Source: Pelobacter sp. (lineage in GTDB: Bacteria > Desulfobacterota > Desulfuromonadia > Geobacterales > Pseudopelobacteraceae). Taken from it: a stretch of DNA of 64,000 nucleotides. The position numbers and the translations under genes were made by a program. The DNA lies in contig JAVBXN010000047.1 of assembly GCA_030824515.1 (NCBI GenBank), positions 16,602 through 80,601 of the forward strand. The letters run 5' to 3'. Below the pieces are notes generated by a model, which was given only the letters and a program-made list of their open reading frames with translations, had not been told where the DNA came from and did not search any database. Positions 46,649-57,385 of this stretch are shown in pieces (within the stretch, counting starts at the first letter, position 1; each line of letters opens with the position of its first letter).

Positions 46649-46664
46649 TGCAATTTTCAAACCA
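46649..46664 (-). promoter_or_regulatory. pilA: Sigma-54 promoter of pilA
   Basis: On the minus strand TGGTTTGAAAATTGCA has the exact spacing of the sigma-54 consensus (TGG-N8-TTGCA; GG at -24, GC at -12). The predicted start is near 46638, giving a leader of about 54 bases before the pilA ATG. The PilR-type activator encoded upstream is the expected partner; pilA of G. sulfurreducens is known to be controlled by PilR and sigma-54. Confidence 0.82.
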
Positions 46665-46779
46665 GTTTTCAGGCTATTTAATTTCAGCTGCTTACAAACA
46701 TCCATCTATGATAATATTTGATCTTAAACAAAAAAAACCAAATAGAGTCACCAGAACTGCCAAAAATCGTCACCCCAAC

Positions 46780-46992
46780 TCAAAAGACAGGATATGATTG
46801 CTGTTCGGCAAAAGCAGCTTCCATCTGGGATTTGAAGTTTCTTAAATCCGAGTTCGCTGCTGAGTTATAGCCTCGTAATGTATAGTCGCGAAAAATCGGG
46901 ATGCTAACTGAGGCCAATATACCTATTATAGCCACCACAATCAACAATTCTATCAAAGTAAAGCCGGCAACTTTATTTCGGACTGTTTTCAT
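46780..46992 (-). CDS. Second short geopilin-type pilin
   Basis: The start is ATG at 46992 with GGAGG seven bases upstream; the longer open frame to 47079 would destroy the leader. The 70-residue prepilin has leader MKTVRNKVAG and a 60-residue mature chain FTLIELLIVVAIIGILASVS with Glu5. It shares the C-terminal pattern NSA-x2-SDLRNFK-x-QME with the next pilin. Mature aromatics are Phe1, Phe24, Tyr27, Tyr32, Phe43, Phe51, Tyr57 and Phe60, eight of 60. Differences from pilA cluster at residues 18-30. It may be a minor or alternative major pilin. It lies directly downstream of pilR with its own sigma-54 promoter. Confidence 0.92.
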   Translation of the reverse strand: MKTVRNKVAGFTLIELLIVVAIIGILASVSIPIFRDYTLRGYNSAANSDLRNFKSQMEAAFAEQQSYPVF

Positions 46993-47021
46993 AGCTTTCC
47001 TCCATGATGACCACGAAGTCA

Positions 47022-47037
47022 TGCAGCAACAATGCCA
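47022..47037 (-). promoter_or_regulatory. Sigma-54 promoter of the second pilin gene
   Basis: On the minus strand TGGCATTGTTGCTGCA matches TGGCACG-N4-TTGCA with correct spacing and three mismatches. The predicted start near 47011 is about 19 bases upstream of the pilin ATG, just enough for the GGAGG site. It falls in the gap after the pilR stop. Confidence 0.7.
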
Positions 47038-47075
47038 CCGCAAAACGGGCGCCCTACATTTTATGCCGCCTCTGT

Positions 47076-48455
47076 TCATTCCTCACCAGCATCCAGCCCA
47101 AACTTTGCCAACCGGTACCTGAATGAGCGGAACGACATGCCCAGCAACTCCCCGGCCTTTTTCTTGGCGCCGCCGGTTTTTTCCAGCGCCTTGAGAAGAT
47201 ATTTTTTCTCCAGCCCCTCCAGCAGCGGCTCAAGCAGCATGCCCTCTTCCGGAATATCAATATCAGAGGTGAGACAGGCCGTTTTAGCGACCAGCATCTG
47301 TTTTGGAAGATTGTTTTCCGAAATCAGCTGCGGATCAAGAATCAGACTGCGTTCAATGCAGTTTTCAAGTTCTCGGATATTGCCCGGAAATTGATAATTC
47401 ATCAGCGCCTTGAGAGCGGTCGGGGCTACGGTGGCCGGAGCGAGCTGTCCTCCGGCATGGTACTTCCGGCAGAAGTGTTCCACCAGAAGCGGAATATCCT
47501 CGATCCGCTCCCGCAGCGGAGGCATCAGCAACTGCACCACGTTGATGCGATAAAACAGGTCTTCACGGAACGAGTTTTCACGCACCTGGGACTCCAGGTC
47601 CCGATTGGAAGCACAGATAATGCGAACATCGGCCTTGCGGGTCTGGGTACACCCCACCCTTTTAAACTCACGCTCCTGCAGCACCCGCAACAACTTGGTC
47701 TGCAGCAGCAGCGGCAGTTCTCCAATTTCGTCCAGCAGCAGCGTGCCTCCTTCGGCCTGCTCGAACAGTCCGGGTCGGTCGCTGACCGCTCCGGTGAAAG
47801 ATCCTTTCTTGTGTCCGAACAGTTCGCTCTCGATCAGGTTTTCCGGTATGGCGCCGCAGTTGACTGCGACAAACGGCTTTGATTTCCTGGGGCTGCAGGT
47901 GTGTACCGAGCGGGCAACCAACTCCTTGCCGGTTCCGCTTTCACCCAGCACCAGCACACTGCTCTGGCTGTTGGCAACCTTCTGGATCATTTCGAACAGC
48001 TCGCGCATCCTGGGGCTTTTACCGATAATGCCGCAGAAGCTGTCCCGTTCCTGGACGTTCTTCTTGAGCAGGATATTTTCGCGCTTCAGGCCCTGTTTTT
48101 CCAGGGCGTTCTTGACCAACTGCTTGATTTCCTCGATTTTGAACGGCTTGGAAATATAATCGTATGCGCCAAGCTTCATCGCCTCCACCGCCTGCTCCGC
48201 GGCGGAAAAGGCGGTAATCATCAGCACGGCGGTTTCCGGAGAGACCTGTTTGATACGGGACAGCAGCTCAATGCCACCCAGGCCCGGCATCTGCACATCG
48301 GATAGAACCAGATCGAACAGAGCCGTCTCCATCTGGCGCAGTGCATCTTCGGCACAACCGGCCACATCGACCTGGTACCCCTCCCGCTCCAGCAGAATCG
48401 AGAGGAACTCCCGCATACTTAACTCGTCATCAACAACCAGAATCCTGATCGACAT
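47076..48455 (-). CDS. pilR: PilR-type sigma-54-dependent response regulator
   Basis: The 459-residue activator has a receiver domain (VVDDE, phospho-Asp53 in LVLSDVQMPG, Thr/Lys motifs ITAF and SKPF), an AAA+ domain with Walker A GESGTGKE, the sigma-54 contact loop GSFTGA (Ser in place of the usual Ala) and LLDEIGELPL, and a C-terminal Fis-type helix-turn-helix (AGELLGMSFRSFRYRLAKFGL) that is very PilR-like. It should drive the two sigma-54 promoters just downstream. In known Geobacter loci pilR follows pilS, pilC, pilT and pilB; here it follows a MacAB-like transporter, so its sensor kinase is elsewhere. GGAGAG precedes the ATG. Confidence 0.93.
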   Translation of the reverse strand: MSIRILVVDDELSMREFLSILLEREGYQVDVAGCAEDALRQMETALFDLVLSDVQMPGLGGIELLSRIKQVSPETAVLMITAFSAAEQAVEAMKLGAYDYISKPFKIEEIKQLVKNALEKQGLKRENILLKKNVQERDSFCGIIGKSPRMRELFEMIQKVANSQSSVLVLGESGTGKELVARSVHTCSPRKSKPFVAVNCGAIPENLIESELFGHKKGSFTGAVSDRPGLFEQAEGGTLLLDEIGELPLLLQTKLLRVLQEREFKRVGCTQTRKADVRIICASNRDLESQVRENSFREDLFYRINVVQLLMPPLRERIEDIPLLVEHFCRKYHAGGQLAPATVAPTALKALMNYQFPGNIRELENCIERSLILDPQLISENNLPKQMLVAKTACLTSDIDIPEEGMLLEPLLEGLEKKYLLKALEKTGGAKKKAGELLGMSFRSFRYRLAKFGLDAGEE

Positions 48456-48498
48456 ATTCTACTCTCCGCACCTACAGCTTATGAACATGGTAAACCCT

Positions 48499-49656
48499 TT
48501 AACCTACTCTGCGTAATCCGTCTGCAATCCTGATTTTGACCGCTCGCCAGGCCGGAAACATCCCGGCGACCACACCTACAACCAGACAGAAAGACATATC
48601 CATGTAAAGGGTCGAACTCTCAACCTGGAATATCGGAAAAAACTGTCCCATTACATCGCCGAACTTCCGTGCCACCGGAAAAGTCAGCAGGATGCCGACA
48701 GCCCCGCCGGTAACGCTGATAAACAGTGACTCTCCGAAAACCATACCTGCAACGTGGTACCAGCGAAAGCCCATCGCCTTGAAAATGGCGTATTCTCCGA
48801 TCCTCTCGCGAGCCGTCATGGCCATGGTATTGGCAACAACCACCATGATGATGATGATAACAACGAAGGAAACGATGCGTATGGCAACAACTATGGCCTC
48901 GGTCATCGATACAAAACTGAGCTGAAACGCCTTTTCAGTTTCAGTCAGGGTTTCGGCCAGCGAATTTTTGAAGGCGCTGTCCACCGCCAGCGACACTTCG
49001 GCCGCCGACTGGGGATTTTTCAGACCGATCAGGTAAATGCCGGTCTGATCAGCCCGCCGGGGAATCGTCTTTTTAAGTGTTTCGTTCAGATAGGCCCAGT
49101 GGAAAAAGAACTGAGATTCATCGGTCGACTTTTCTGCGCCGGTATAGATACCCCGCACGACGAACTCCCAGTTTCCGGGAAAGATGGTTCCCTTGAGCGG
49201 AATAATGTCGCCGATTTTCCAACCAAAACGGTTGGCCAGTTTTTGCCCGATTACACACCCTTTACGGTCAGATATGAAAGCCCGCTTTTGCTCCGGCTCA
49301 ATCACAAACTCAGGATAGAGCGCCAGATAGCTCTGCGGCTCTATCGCGAAACTGGGAAAGAAGTTCTTCTCGGTGATGTAGACTCCGCCGAACCAGTTGG
49401 CATACGACACGGACGACACACCTTCGATTCGCCGAATTCGCTCCTGATAGGCAATCGGAAGCGAAAACACCAGGGAGACCGCGTTGCGGGTTATCAACCG
49501 GGTCGCCGAAGACGCGTTGACACCGGCATACCAGGCGCTGACGACTGTTTGCAGAAGGCCGAATGCCAAAATGGCAACGGTGATTCCGAGGATTGTGAGC
49601 AGGGTGCGCAAGCGATGCCGGAAGGCGTTACGGGCGAGGATCTTAAGCAGAAACAT
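48499..49656 (-). CDS. MacB/FtsX-type ABC transporter permease
   Basis: The 385-residue protein has the MacB plan: a first helix (about 15-38), a large periplasmic domain (about 40-255) and three FtsX-type helices at the end (IVSFVVIIIIMVVVANTMAM, then ERIGEYAIFKAMGF and AWRAVKIRIADGLR). It lacks the ATPase, which is the adjacent upstream gene, overlapping by 14 bases. With the adaptor it forms a tripartite export machine of the MacAB/LolCDE type, driving substrates from the periplasm outward through a TolC-like channel not seen here. Substrate unknown. Confidence 0.9.
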   Translation of the reverse strand: MFLLKILARNAFRHRLRTLLTILGITVAILAFGLLQTVVSAWYAGVNASSATRLITRNAVSLVFSLPIAYQERIRRIEGVSSVSYANWFGGVYITEKNFFPSFAIEPQSYLALYPEFVIEPEQKRAFISDRKGCVIGQKLANRFGWKIGDIIPLKGTIFPGNWEFVVRGIYTGAEKSTDESQFFFHWAYLNETLKKTIPRRADQTGIYLIGLKNPQSAAEVSLAVDSAFKNSLAETLTETEKAFQLSFVSMTEAIVVAIRIVSFVVIIIIMVVVANTMAMTARERIGEYAIFKAMGFRWYHVAGMVFGESLFISVTGGAVGILLTFPVARKFGDVMGQFFPIFQVESSTLYMDMSFCLVVGVVAGMFPAWRAVKIRIADGLRRVG

Positions 49657-50344
49657 CGCTCAACACACCTTTTTCCAGATGGCGGATCACATGAGCCTTT
49701 TCGGCCGCCCGCGGATCATGGGTAACCATGATGATCGTCTTGCCGAAATCCTCGTTCAGACGGGACATCAGCGCCAGGATATCTCCGGCCGAAACACGGT
49801 CCAGGTCGCCGGTCGGCTCATCCGCAACCAGTATGGTCGGGTCCGTAACGATGGCGCGGGCGATAGCCACCCGTTGCTGCTGTCCGCCGGAAAGCTGGGA
49901 CGGATAATGCTCCTTGCGGTCTGAAAGAGCGACCACAGCCAGTGCGGTTTCCACATGTTCGTGTCGCTCCCGGCGTGACAGCGTGGTCAGTAGCAGTGGT
50001 AGCTCGACATTTTCATAGGCGGTCAGCACCGGTATCAGGTTGTAGAACTGGAAGATAAAACCGACATGCGCCGCTCTCCACCCGGCCAGTTCGGCTTCGC
50101 CTAACGACGCAATATCGACACCATCTATGATGATTGAGCCGCTGTCCACCGTGTCGATTCCGGCAATCAGGTTCAGCAGCGTGGACTTGCCAGAGCCTGA
50201 TGGTCCCATTAACGCCAGGAATTCGCCCCTGGCAATATCAAAAGTGATTTCTTCAAGCACCGGCACCGGCTGATTGCCACGCTGATAGGATTTGGTGACG
50301 GCGTTTATCGAGACGATCAAACCTTTTTCATTACTGTCGCGCAT
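49643..50344 (-). CDS. MacB/LolD-type ABC transporter ATPase
   Basis: The 233-residue ATPase has Walker [14 protein letters not shown], the LolD/MacB-type region [23 protein letters not shown] (split here: residues about 91-113), signature [14 protein letters not shown] and Walker [13 protein letters not shown]. Length is normal for stand-alone MacB/LolD ATPases. It lies two bases after the adaptor gene and overlaps the permease gene, so all three are one operon. Confidence 0.93.
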   Translation of the reverse strand: MRDSNEKGLIVSINAVTKSYQRGNQPVPVLEEITFDIARGEFLALMGPSGSGKSTLLNLIAGIDTVDSGSIIIDGVDIASLGEAELAGWRAAHVGFIFQFYNLIPVLTAYENVELPLLLTTLSRRERHEHVETALAVVALSDRKEHYPSQLSGGQQQRVAIARAIVTDPTILVADEPTGDLDRVSAGDILALMSRLNEDFGKTIIMVTHDPRAAEKAHVIRHLEKGVLSDVSA

Positions 50345-50346
50345 GC

Positions 50347-51564
50347 CTATTTTTTCTCCGGCAAAGAAACCCTGGCTCCGTCCTTCAACTTTTCCAGCGG
50401 TTTGAGCGCAACCCGGTCACCCGAATGCAGATTGGAAACCTCCACCAGATCCCCGAACCGGGCGCCACGGGTCACCGGAGTGAATACGACCCGCTCTCCC
50501 TTGACCAGGTAAACCCCTTCGCGCCCCCCGGAATTGATAATTGCCGCCGGATTGACCACGATCCGTGCTTTTTTATCCTCGGGTTGTGCCTCCCGCTCCA
50601 GAAAGGCGACCTTGGCGCTCATTTCAGGATAGATGCGTCCGTCGTTCTCCAGGAAGCGGACCTTGACCATCACCGAAGCCTTGCTGCGATCGGCGGTTGG
50701 AACTACCATGTGCACCACACCCCGGAAGCGGCTTCCCGGCAGGGCGTCCAGAGTGATTTCACAAGGCTGACCCCTCTTTACCTGATAAAGGTTGGACTCC
50801 GACACATCTGCTTCCACCTGCAGCGAGGCAAGGTCGGCAATCGTGACAACCGCCGCCTTGGCATTGGCGGCCGCACCGAGCGGGGTGATGATATCCCCCA
50901 CATCGGCGTTCTTGGTCAGCACCACCGCATCGAAGGGCGCCCTGATCAGGCTATAGTCGAGATTGACTCTGGCCCCCTGAAGTACCGCGCCGGCGTTTCT
51001 TACCCCGGCTTCGGCACCGGCTGTCAATGCGGCAGCCCGCTTGAAACGCGCCTCGGCCGCATCAAAGTCCGCCTGTGACACAATCCCCTGGCCAAGCAGT
51101 TCCTGCTGGCGGCGAAACGATTGCCTGGCATCCGCCAGCTCTGCCCTGGACTGGTCGAGCACGGCCTTGGCGCTCTGCAGCGAGGCCTCGGCCTGGCGCA
51201 CCGTCGCCTCGACATCCCTGTTCTCAAGTCGGGCGATAACCTGTCCGGCAGTGACCCTGCTCCCCTCTTCGACCCCGATCCACTCCAGTCTCCCGGTGCT
51301 CTTCGAAGCGACCGCAGCCTTGCGCTGCGCCACGACATAACCGCTCGAGTTCAAAAGCGTGAATGATTGTGTGGGATAGAACTGCGTCACGCTGGCTGTT
51401 TCAATTGCAACCTGACGTCCTGACAACAGCAATAGAGCTGCGACAATCAAGGAAACCGCCAGCACAATAACTATCACCACGCGGATGCGCCTGCGGCCAC
51501 CCCGTTCCGGAGCGGGTTGTCGGGCCTTGTTTATCGTGAGTTTATCGAGTACGTCTGTAGACAT
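50347..51564 (-). CDS. Periplasmic adaptor (membrane fusion) protein of MacA/HlyD type
   Basis: The 405-residue protein has a short basic cytoplasmic start, one membrane helix at about 27-48 (RVVIVIVLAVSLIVAALLLL) and then the adaptor fold: lipoyl half (VAQRKAAVASKSTGRLEWIGV), a coiled-coil hairpin (about 112-200, Ala/Glu/Arg-rich), the second lipoyl half (LIRAPFDAVVLTKNADVGDI) and beta-barrel (VEADVSESNLYQVKRGQP). It links the permease to an outer-membrane channel. It is the first gene of the operon, divergent from eno. Confidence 0.92.
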   Translation of the reverse strand: MSTDVLDKLTINKARQPAPERGGRRRIRVVIVIVLAVSLIVAALLLLSGRQVAIETASVTQFYPTQSFTLLNSSGYVVAQRKAAVASKSTGRLEWIGVEEGSRVTAGQVIARLENRDVEATVRQAEASLQSAKAVLDQSRAELADARQSFRRQQELLGQGIVSQADFDAAEARFKRAAALTAGAEAGVRNAGAVLQGARVNLDYSLIRAPFDAVVLTKNADVGDIITPLGAAANAKAAVVTIADLASLQVEADVSESNLYQVKRGQPCEITLDALPGSRFRGVVHMVVPTADRSKASVMVKVRFLENDGRIYPEMSAKVAFLEREAQPEDKKARIVVNPAAIINSGGREGVYLVKGERVVFTPVTRGARFGDLVEVSNLHSGDRVALKPLEKLKDGARVSLPEKK

Positions 51565-51738
51565 AAATGCCCCTTATCTGTGGCCAGCCAAAAACAAAGT
51601 GCCAATTTTTGTCATACCATTTTTATACGGCAATTGAAAGGAAAGATACTGATGATCCTTAATTGAGTCCGGATTAGAACATTTTTTGCCGTACTGCTGT
51701 CTTTTTGTTAAATTTGTGCTATAAAGGCAGGGTTTTAG

Positions 51739-53079
<1,341 letters not shown>

Positions 53080-53094
53080 TCGACATACGGAATG

Positions 53095-53132
53095 ATACAC
53101 AAAGGGCGGAGGAAACTCCGCCCTTTGTGTAT
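53095..53132. terminator. Long perfect hairpin after eno
   Basis: ATACACAAAGGGCGGAG and its exact complement flank a GAAA tetraloop: a 17-base-pair perfect stem. On the plus strand the GC-rich core is followed by TTTGTGTAT, so it can act as an eno terminator; the A-rich 5' side would allow the same in reverse. It ends 21 bases before the pgi ATG. Confidence 0.75.
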
Positions 53133-53153
53133 CCGCCACTACAGGAGTCTGTT

Positions 53154-54737
53154 ATGAACAACACCGATCTATGGAAGCGCTACTCGTCATTTCTATGTCA
53201 CTGCCCCGCCATCGGCCTTTCCCTGGACATCAGCCGCATGAAGTTTGCTGACGGATTCTTCGCCGGCATGGAACCGGCCATGCAGCGGGCCTTCCAGGAG
53301 ATGGTGGCGCTGGAAGGCGGATCAATCGCCAATCCCGACGAAGGACGCATGGTCGGGCACTACTGGCTGCGTAATCCCTCCCTGGCCCCAACCGCCGGGA
53401 TCCGCACTGAAACAGAGGCGGCCATTGAGCAGGTATCTTCCTTCAGCCAACGGATTCATAGTGGCGCCATTACCGGCCAGAACGGCCGGAATTTCACCGG
53501 ACTGCTGGTTATCGGCATCGGCGGTTCGGCGCTGGGGCCGCAGTTTGTGGCTGATGCGCTTTCTACGGCCGGCGACAAGCTGAAAACGCATTTTCTTGAC
53601 AATACTGACCCGGATGGCATCGACCGGGTCTTCGCCGAACTTGGAGAGGAGATTTCCCGCACTCTGGTGATCGTCATCTCCAAGAGCGGTTCCACCAAGG
53701 AGACCCGCAACGGCATGCTGGAAGCCCAGGCCGCCTATCGCCTGGCCGGACTGGAATTTGCCCGCCATGCAGTGGCGGTAACCGGTGAAGGAAGCGAACT
53801 GGACCGACTGGCGCAGGCTGAAGGCTGGCTGGAACGGTTTCCGATGTGGGACTGGGTCGGGGGCCGCACCTCGGTGACTTCGACAGTCGGACTGCTGCCG
53901 GCGGCTCTGCAGGGGCTGGACATAAGATCGCTTCTGGATGGAGCCAGGGAGTGCGACATCATTACCCGTGGCACCGATACGGCCCGGAATCCGGCGGCCC
54001 TGATGGCGCTGATGTGGCACCACGCCACAAACGGTCGCGGTGAAAAGGATCTGGTCATGCTCCCCTACAAGGATCGCCTGCTGCTATTTTCACGCTATCT
54101 GCAGCAGCTGATCATGGAATCGATCGGCAAGGAACTGGACCGGGACGGAGTCATGGTCAACCAGGGACTGACCGTCTACGGCAACAAAGGCTCCACCGAC
54201 CAGCACGCCTATGTGCAGCAGTTGCGCGAGGGGGTGGCAAACTTCTTTGTAACCTTCATTGAAGTGCTGAAAGACCGTGATTCCGGATCGATGCAGGTTG
54301 AGGAGGGGATAACCAGCGGGGATTTCCTGTTCGGCTTCTTCCAGGGCACACGGCGGGCGCTGTACGATAAGGGGCGCGAGTCGATGACCATCACCGTTGA
54401 CCGGATCGATGCCTTTATGATCGGGGCACTGATTGCGCTCTTCGAACGCACGGTCGGCCTGTACGCCAGCCTGATCAATATCAACGCCTACCACCAGCCT
54501 GGTGTGGAAGCCGGCAAGAAGGCCGCGGGAACCGTAATCTCGTTGCAATCCGAGGTGATGCAATTGCTGTCGGGACAGTCGCGGGGAATGACCGCCGATG
54601 AAATTGCCGTGGCGCTAAAGAGACCGGACGAAGCCGAAGCTGTATTTGCGATATTGCGACATATGGCGGCCAATCCGGATCGTGGGGTTAACGTCCTCGC
54701 CGAGGGATCGGTTGCCGGGTGGAAATTTTCGCTATAA
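53154..54737 (+). CDS. pgi: Glucose-6-phosphate isomerase
   Basis: The 527-residue enzyme interconverts glucose-6-phosphate and fructose-6-phosphate. Motifs: [29 protein letters not shown], the catalytic-site [19 protein letters not shown] and the PGI signature region [16 protein letters not shown] with its His. The frame is open from a GTG at 53127 inside the eno hairpin, but the ATG at 53154 has AGGAG eight bases upstream. The gene is separated from eno by the strong hairpin. Confidence 0.97.
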   Translation: MNNTDLWKRYSSFLCHCPAIGLSLDISRMKFADGFFAGMEPAMQRAFQEMVALEGGSIANPDEGRMVGHYWLRNPSLAPTAGIRTETEAAIEQVSSFSQRIHSGAITGQNGRNFTGLLVIGIGGSALGPQFVADALSTAGDKLKTHFLDNTDPDGIDRVFAELGEEISRTLVIVISKSGSTKETRNGMLEAQAAYRLAGLEFARHAVAVTGEGSELDRLAQAEGWLERFPMWDWVGGRTSVTSTVGLLPAALQGLDIRSLLDGARECDIITRGTDTARNPAALMALMWHHATNGRGEKDLVMLPYKDRLLLFSRYLQQLIMESIGKELDRDGVMVNQGLTVYGNKGSTDQHAYVQQLREGVANFFVTFIEVLKDRDSGSMQVEEGITSGDFLFGFFQGTRRALYDKGRESMTITVDRIDAFMIGALIALFERTVGLYASLININAYHQPGVEAGKKAAGTVISLQSEVMQLLSGQSRGMTADEIAVALKRPDEAEAVFAILRHMAANPDRGVNVLAEGSVAGWKFSL

Positions 54738-54743
54738 ACAGAG

Positions 54744-54781
54744 ATCCGGCCTCCGGGTATTTATCGCCCCGGTGGCCGGAT
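54744..54781. terminator. GC-rich hairpin between convergent pgi and hrpB
   Basis: ATCCGGCC (54744-54751) pairs with GGCCGGAT (54774-54781), and inner CCGGG/CCCGG bases extend the stem. Neither side has a T run, so termination is only suggested by its place between convergent genes. Confidence 0.4.
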
Positions 54782-54788
54782 TCCCGGA

Positions 54789-57314
54789 TCATGTGCGCGG
54801 TTTCAAGCGCCTGGTAGGCGGAGCGGTCCAGGGATCATCCGGCCAGGGATGCTTGGGATAGCGCCCTTTCAACTCTTTTTTCACCTGCTGGTAGGCCCCG
54901 TCCCAAAAGCCCTTCAGATCGCGGGTAACCTGGATCGGCCTTCCGGCCGGAGACAGCAGGTGCAGCAGCACCATAACCCGCCCATCCGCGATTGCCGGTG
55001 TATCTTTCAGCCCGAACAGCTCCTGCAGCTTCACCGCCAGCACCGGATTTTCTCCCGTATAATCCAGCCTGACCCTGGAACCGCTCGGCACAGTGAGATG
55101 GGTAGGAGCCAATTGGTCCAATTCGCGCTGTTGCCGATAATCGAGCTGCTGGCGCAACAGGCCGGCCACATCCAGCTGAGCCAGCCTTTTGGAATTATTC
55201 ACCCCGGCAATGTGCGGCGCCAGCCACTCCTCCAGCATTGCAAGCAATGCCCCGTCGGAATAATCCGGCCACTCCCGTTCGGGAAAGGCGGCTCGCATCA
55301 GATTGACTCTCCCCTGCAGCGACCGCACCGTTTCATCAAGCGTAAGCAGCGCCAATCCCGAGTTGCGCACCGCAGCAATTACTGCCGGAACGAGTTGGCT
55401 TACATCCGGAACAAAGGTTTCCGATGAAAGCTGAACTGCACCCAGCTTTTCCATGCGCGTCGCAACGGCACGTCCGTCACGCTCGCTCCAGCTGACGGAA
55501 TTTTCCCGGACAATATGGCCGGAACGTTCATCACGGACAATATCCTCGGCAACCCCGGCCGCCAGATGAATCAGGGCCTCCGCTTGACTGCCGCCATCAA
55601 GCGCCACCGCAACTACATACTCCGCCCCCCGTACCGCGCTGCGGGGTGAAAGTCTGGCGCCACGCCCGTTGGCGAGCAGATATCCATCACCTCCGCCAAC
55701 ACGCCGTCGCGCAACACGATCCGGATAGGCAGCCAACAGCAGCCGTGAGATCAGGTCGTCATCCAGCGACTCATGCTTCTTTAGCTGCGAGCTGTTCACA
55801 AGTCTCGCAAGCTGGCCAACGACACGCTCCACGTTTTTTAAAGCAGCCGGATCAAGACTCGCTTCACCCTTTCCATGCCAACGCCAGTTCCGCAAGGCAT
55901 CCAGACGGTCAGAAACATCCGAATGGCTGGCCAGGATGGCATGATCTGTCCTGGAGACACGGATGAAATCCCGCTCGGAAAGCAATGCGGCCAGGTCACA
56001 GCCAAGATGAATGCAATTCAGCTCCCTTGAGCGAAGCAGCAACCTTCCAAGACGCGGATGTAGCGGCAACCGCAACATCTCGTGACCTTGCGGCGTGATT
56101 CTGCCGGCTGCATCCAGCGCATCCAGCTCCACCAGCAGAGTCCGGGCGCTCTCCATGGCAGTCACAGGTGGCTCCTCCAACCATCGCAAGGCCAGGGGAT
56201 CGGCAGTCCCCCAGGCGGACAGTTCCAGCAGCAGCGGCGACAGGTCCGTTTCCCGAATTTCGGGAGGCGTATGCGGAATCATCGCATTGAGAGTATGGCG
56301 ACTGAAGAGTCGATAGCAGATGCCGGGAGCCAGCCGCCCCGCCCGCCCCTTGCGCTGTTCCGCAGAGGCGCGGGATTCGCGCAGTGTTACCAGCCGGTTC
56401 ATGCCCCTGGCCGGATCAAATTGCATTCTGCGAGACACCCCGCTGTCAATCACGACCTTGACACCTTCGATAGTCAGGCTGGTTTCGGCAATGCTGGTTG
56501 CCAGAACGACTTTACGCTGCCCGCCCGGCTGGATCGCTTTCTGCTGCTCATTGAACGGCAGCTCTCCATAAAGCTGGCAAACGGTGATCTTGCGATCCAC
56601 CATTCCAGATTCAGCCAGTCTGGCCGCACAGGCGCGGATTTCACCGGAACCGGGCAAAAAAGCGAGAATATCACCTTCGGTCTCATTTATTGCGCGGTGA
56701 ATGGCAGCCGCCATCCTCAGCGGGAGCCTTGTTTCTCCATGCTCATCAAGATAAATCTCTTCAACCGGAAAAGAGCGCCCCTCCGAATTGATAACCGGAG
56801 CATTGTCGAGCATTGCAGCCAATGGGGCGACATCGAGCGTCGCCGACATGACCAGGATTTTCAGATCCTCCCTGACCTGCTGCTGCAGATCCAGACAGAG
56901 CGCCAATCCCAGGTCGGCATGGATGCTGCGCTCATGAAACTCGTCAAAAATGACCATCGCCACACCATCCAGCAGCGGATCATTCTGGATGCGGCGTGTC
57001 AGAATCCCCTCGGTGACGACTTCAATCCGGGTAGCCGCCGAGGTGCGGCTTTCGAAACGGATCGAGTATCCGACCGTCTGGCCGGCCTCCTCACCCAGAG
57101 TGCGGGCCATCCAGCGGGCAGCGGACACAGCTGCAATTCTGCGAGGTTCAAGCATGATAATGCGGCCGGCATCGGGGGGAAACAGTTTAAGGAGCTCCAG
57201 CGGGACGCAGGTGGTCTTGCCGGCGCCAGGTGGAGCGCAAAGGAGGACGTTGGAATGCCTGCGGACTGCCGAGACAAGTTCGGGAAGGATGTTCTTGATA
57301 GGCAATTGGTTCAT
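54789..57314 (-). CDS. hrpB: HrpB-type ATP-dependent RNA helicase
   Basis: The 841-residue DEAH-box-like helicase has Walker A APPGAGKTTCVPLELL, the HrpB-specific Walker B IFDEFHERS, motif III VMSATLD, motif V VLATSIAETSLTIEGV and motif VI SAEQRKGRAGRLAPG. The helicase-associated C-terminal part ends with the HrpB-specific block (RVRLDYTGENPVLAVKLQELFG, at about residues 750-771, and YPKHPWPDDP). Length fits (800-850). The cellular role of HrpB is not well defined; in E. coli it is dispensable. It is a single gene on the minus strand, downstream of the tRNA terminator. Confidence 0.95.
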   Translation of the reverse strand: MNQLPIKNILPELVSAVRRHSNVLLCAPPGAGKTTCVPLELLKLFPPDAGRIIMLEPRRIAAVSAARWMARTLGEEAGQTVGYSIRFESRTSAATRIEVVTEGILTRRIQNDPLLDGVAMVIFDEFHERSIHADLGLALCLDLQQQVREDLKILVMSATLDVAPLAAMLDNAPVINSEGRSFPVEEIYLDEHGETRLPLRMAAAIHRAINETEGDILAFLPGSGEIRACAARLAESGMVDRKITVCQLYGELPFNEQQKAIQPGGQRKVVLATSIAETSLTIEGVKVVIDSGVSRRMQFDPARGMNRLVTLRESRASAEQRKGRAGRLAPGICYRLFSRHTLNAMIPHTPPEIRETDLSPLLLELSAWGTADPLALRWLEEPPVTAMESARTLLVELDALDAAGRITPQGHEMLRLPLHPRLGRLLLRSRELNCIHLGCDLAALLSERDFIRVSRTDHAILASHSDVSDRLDALRNWRWHGKGEASLDPAALKNVERVVGQLARLVNSSQLKKHESLDDDLISRLLLAAYPDRVARRRVGGGDGYLLANGRGARLSPRSAVRGAEYVVAVALDGGSQAEALIHLAAGVAEDIVRDERSGHIVRENSVSWSERDGRAVATRMEKLGAVQLSSETFVPDVSQLVPAVIAAVRNSGLALLTLDETVRSLQGRVNLMRAAFPEREWPDYSDGALLAMLEEWLAPHIAGVNNSKRLAQLDVAGLLRQQLDYRQQRELDQLAPTHLTVPSGSRVRLDYTGENPVLAVKLQELFGLKDTPAIADGRVMVLLHLLSPAGRPIQVTRDLKGFWDGAYQQVKKELKGRYPKHPWPDDPWTAPPTRRLKPRT

Positions 57315-57340
57315 GTATATTCACCTGTCATATTTCAGGC

Positions 57341-57382
57341 AAAAAAAAGGGGTCACGGCAAAACCGTAACCCCTTGTTTTTT
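57341..57382 (-). terminator. Intrinsic terminator after tRNA-Leu
   Basis: AAGGGGTTACGG and CCGTGACCCCTT form a stem with one mismatch and a TTTTG loop, followed on the minus strand by eight T residues. The opposite strand also ends in T6, so it can work both ways. It lies just after the tRNA CCA end. Confidence 0.85.
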
Positions 57383-57385
57383 AAA

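Noticed and set aside
53127..53153. GTG start of pgi inside the eno hairpin
   Set aside because: ATG at 53154 has AGGAG at good spacing and fits the family.
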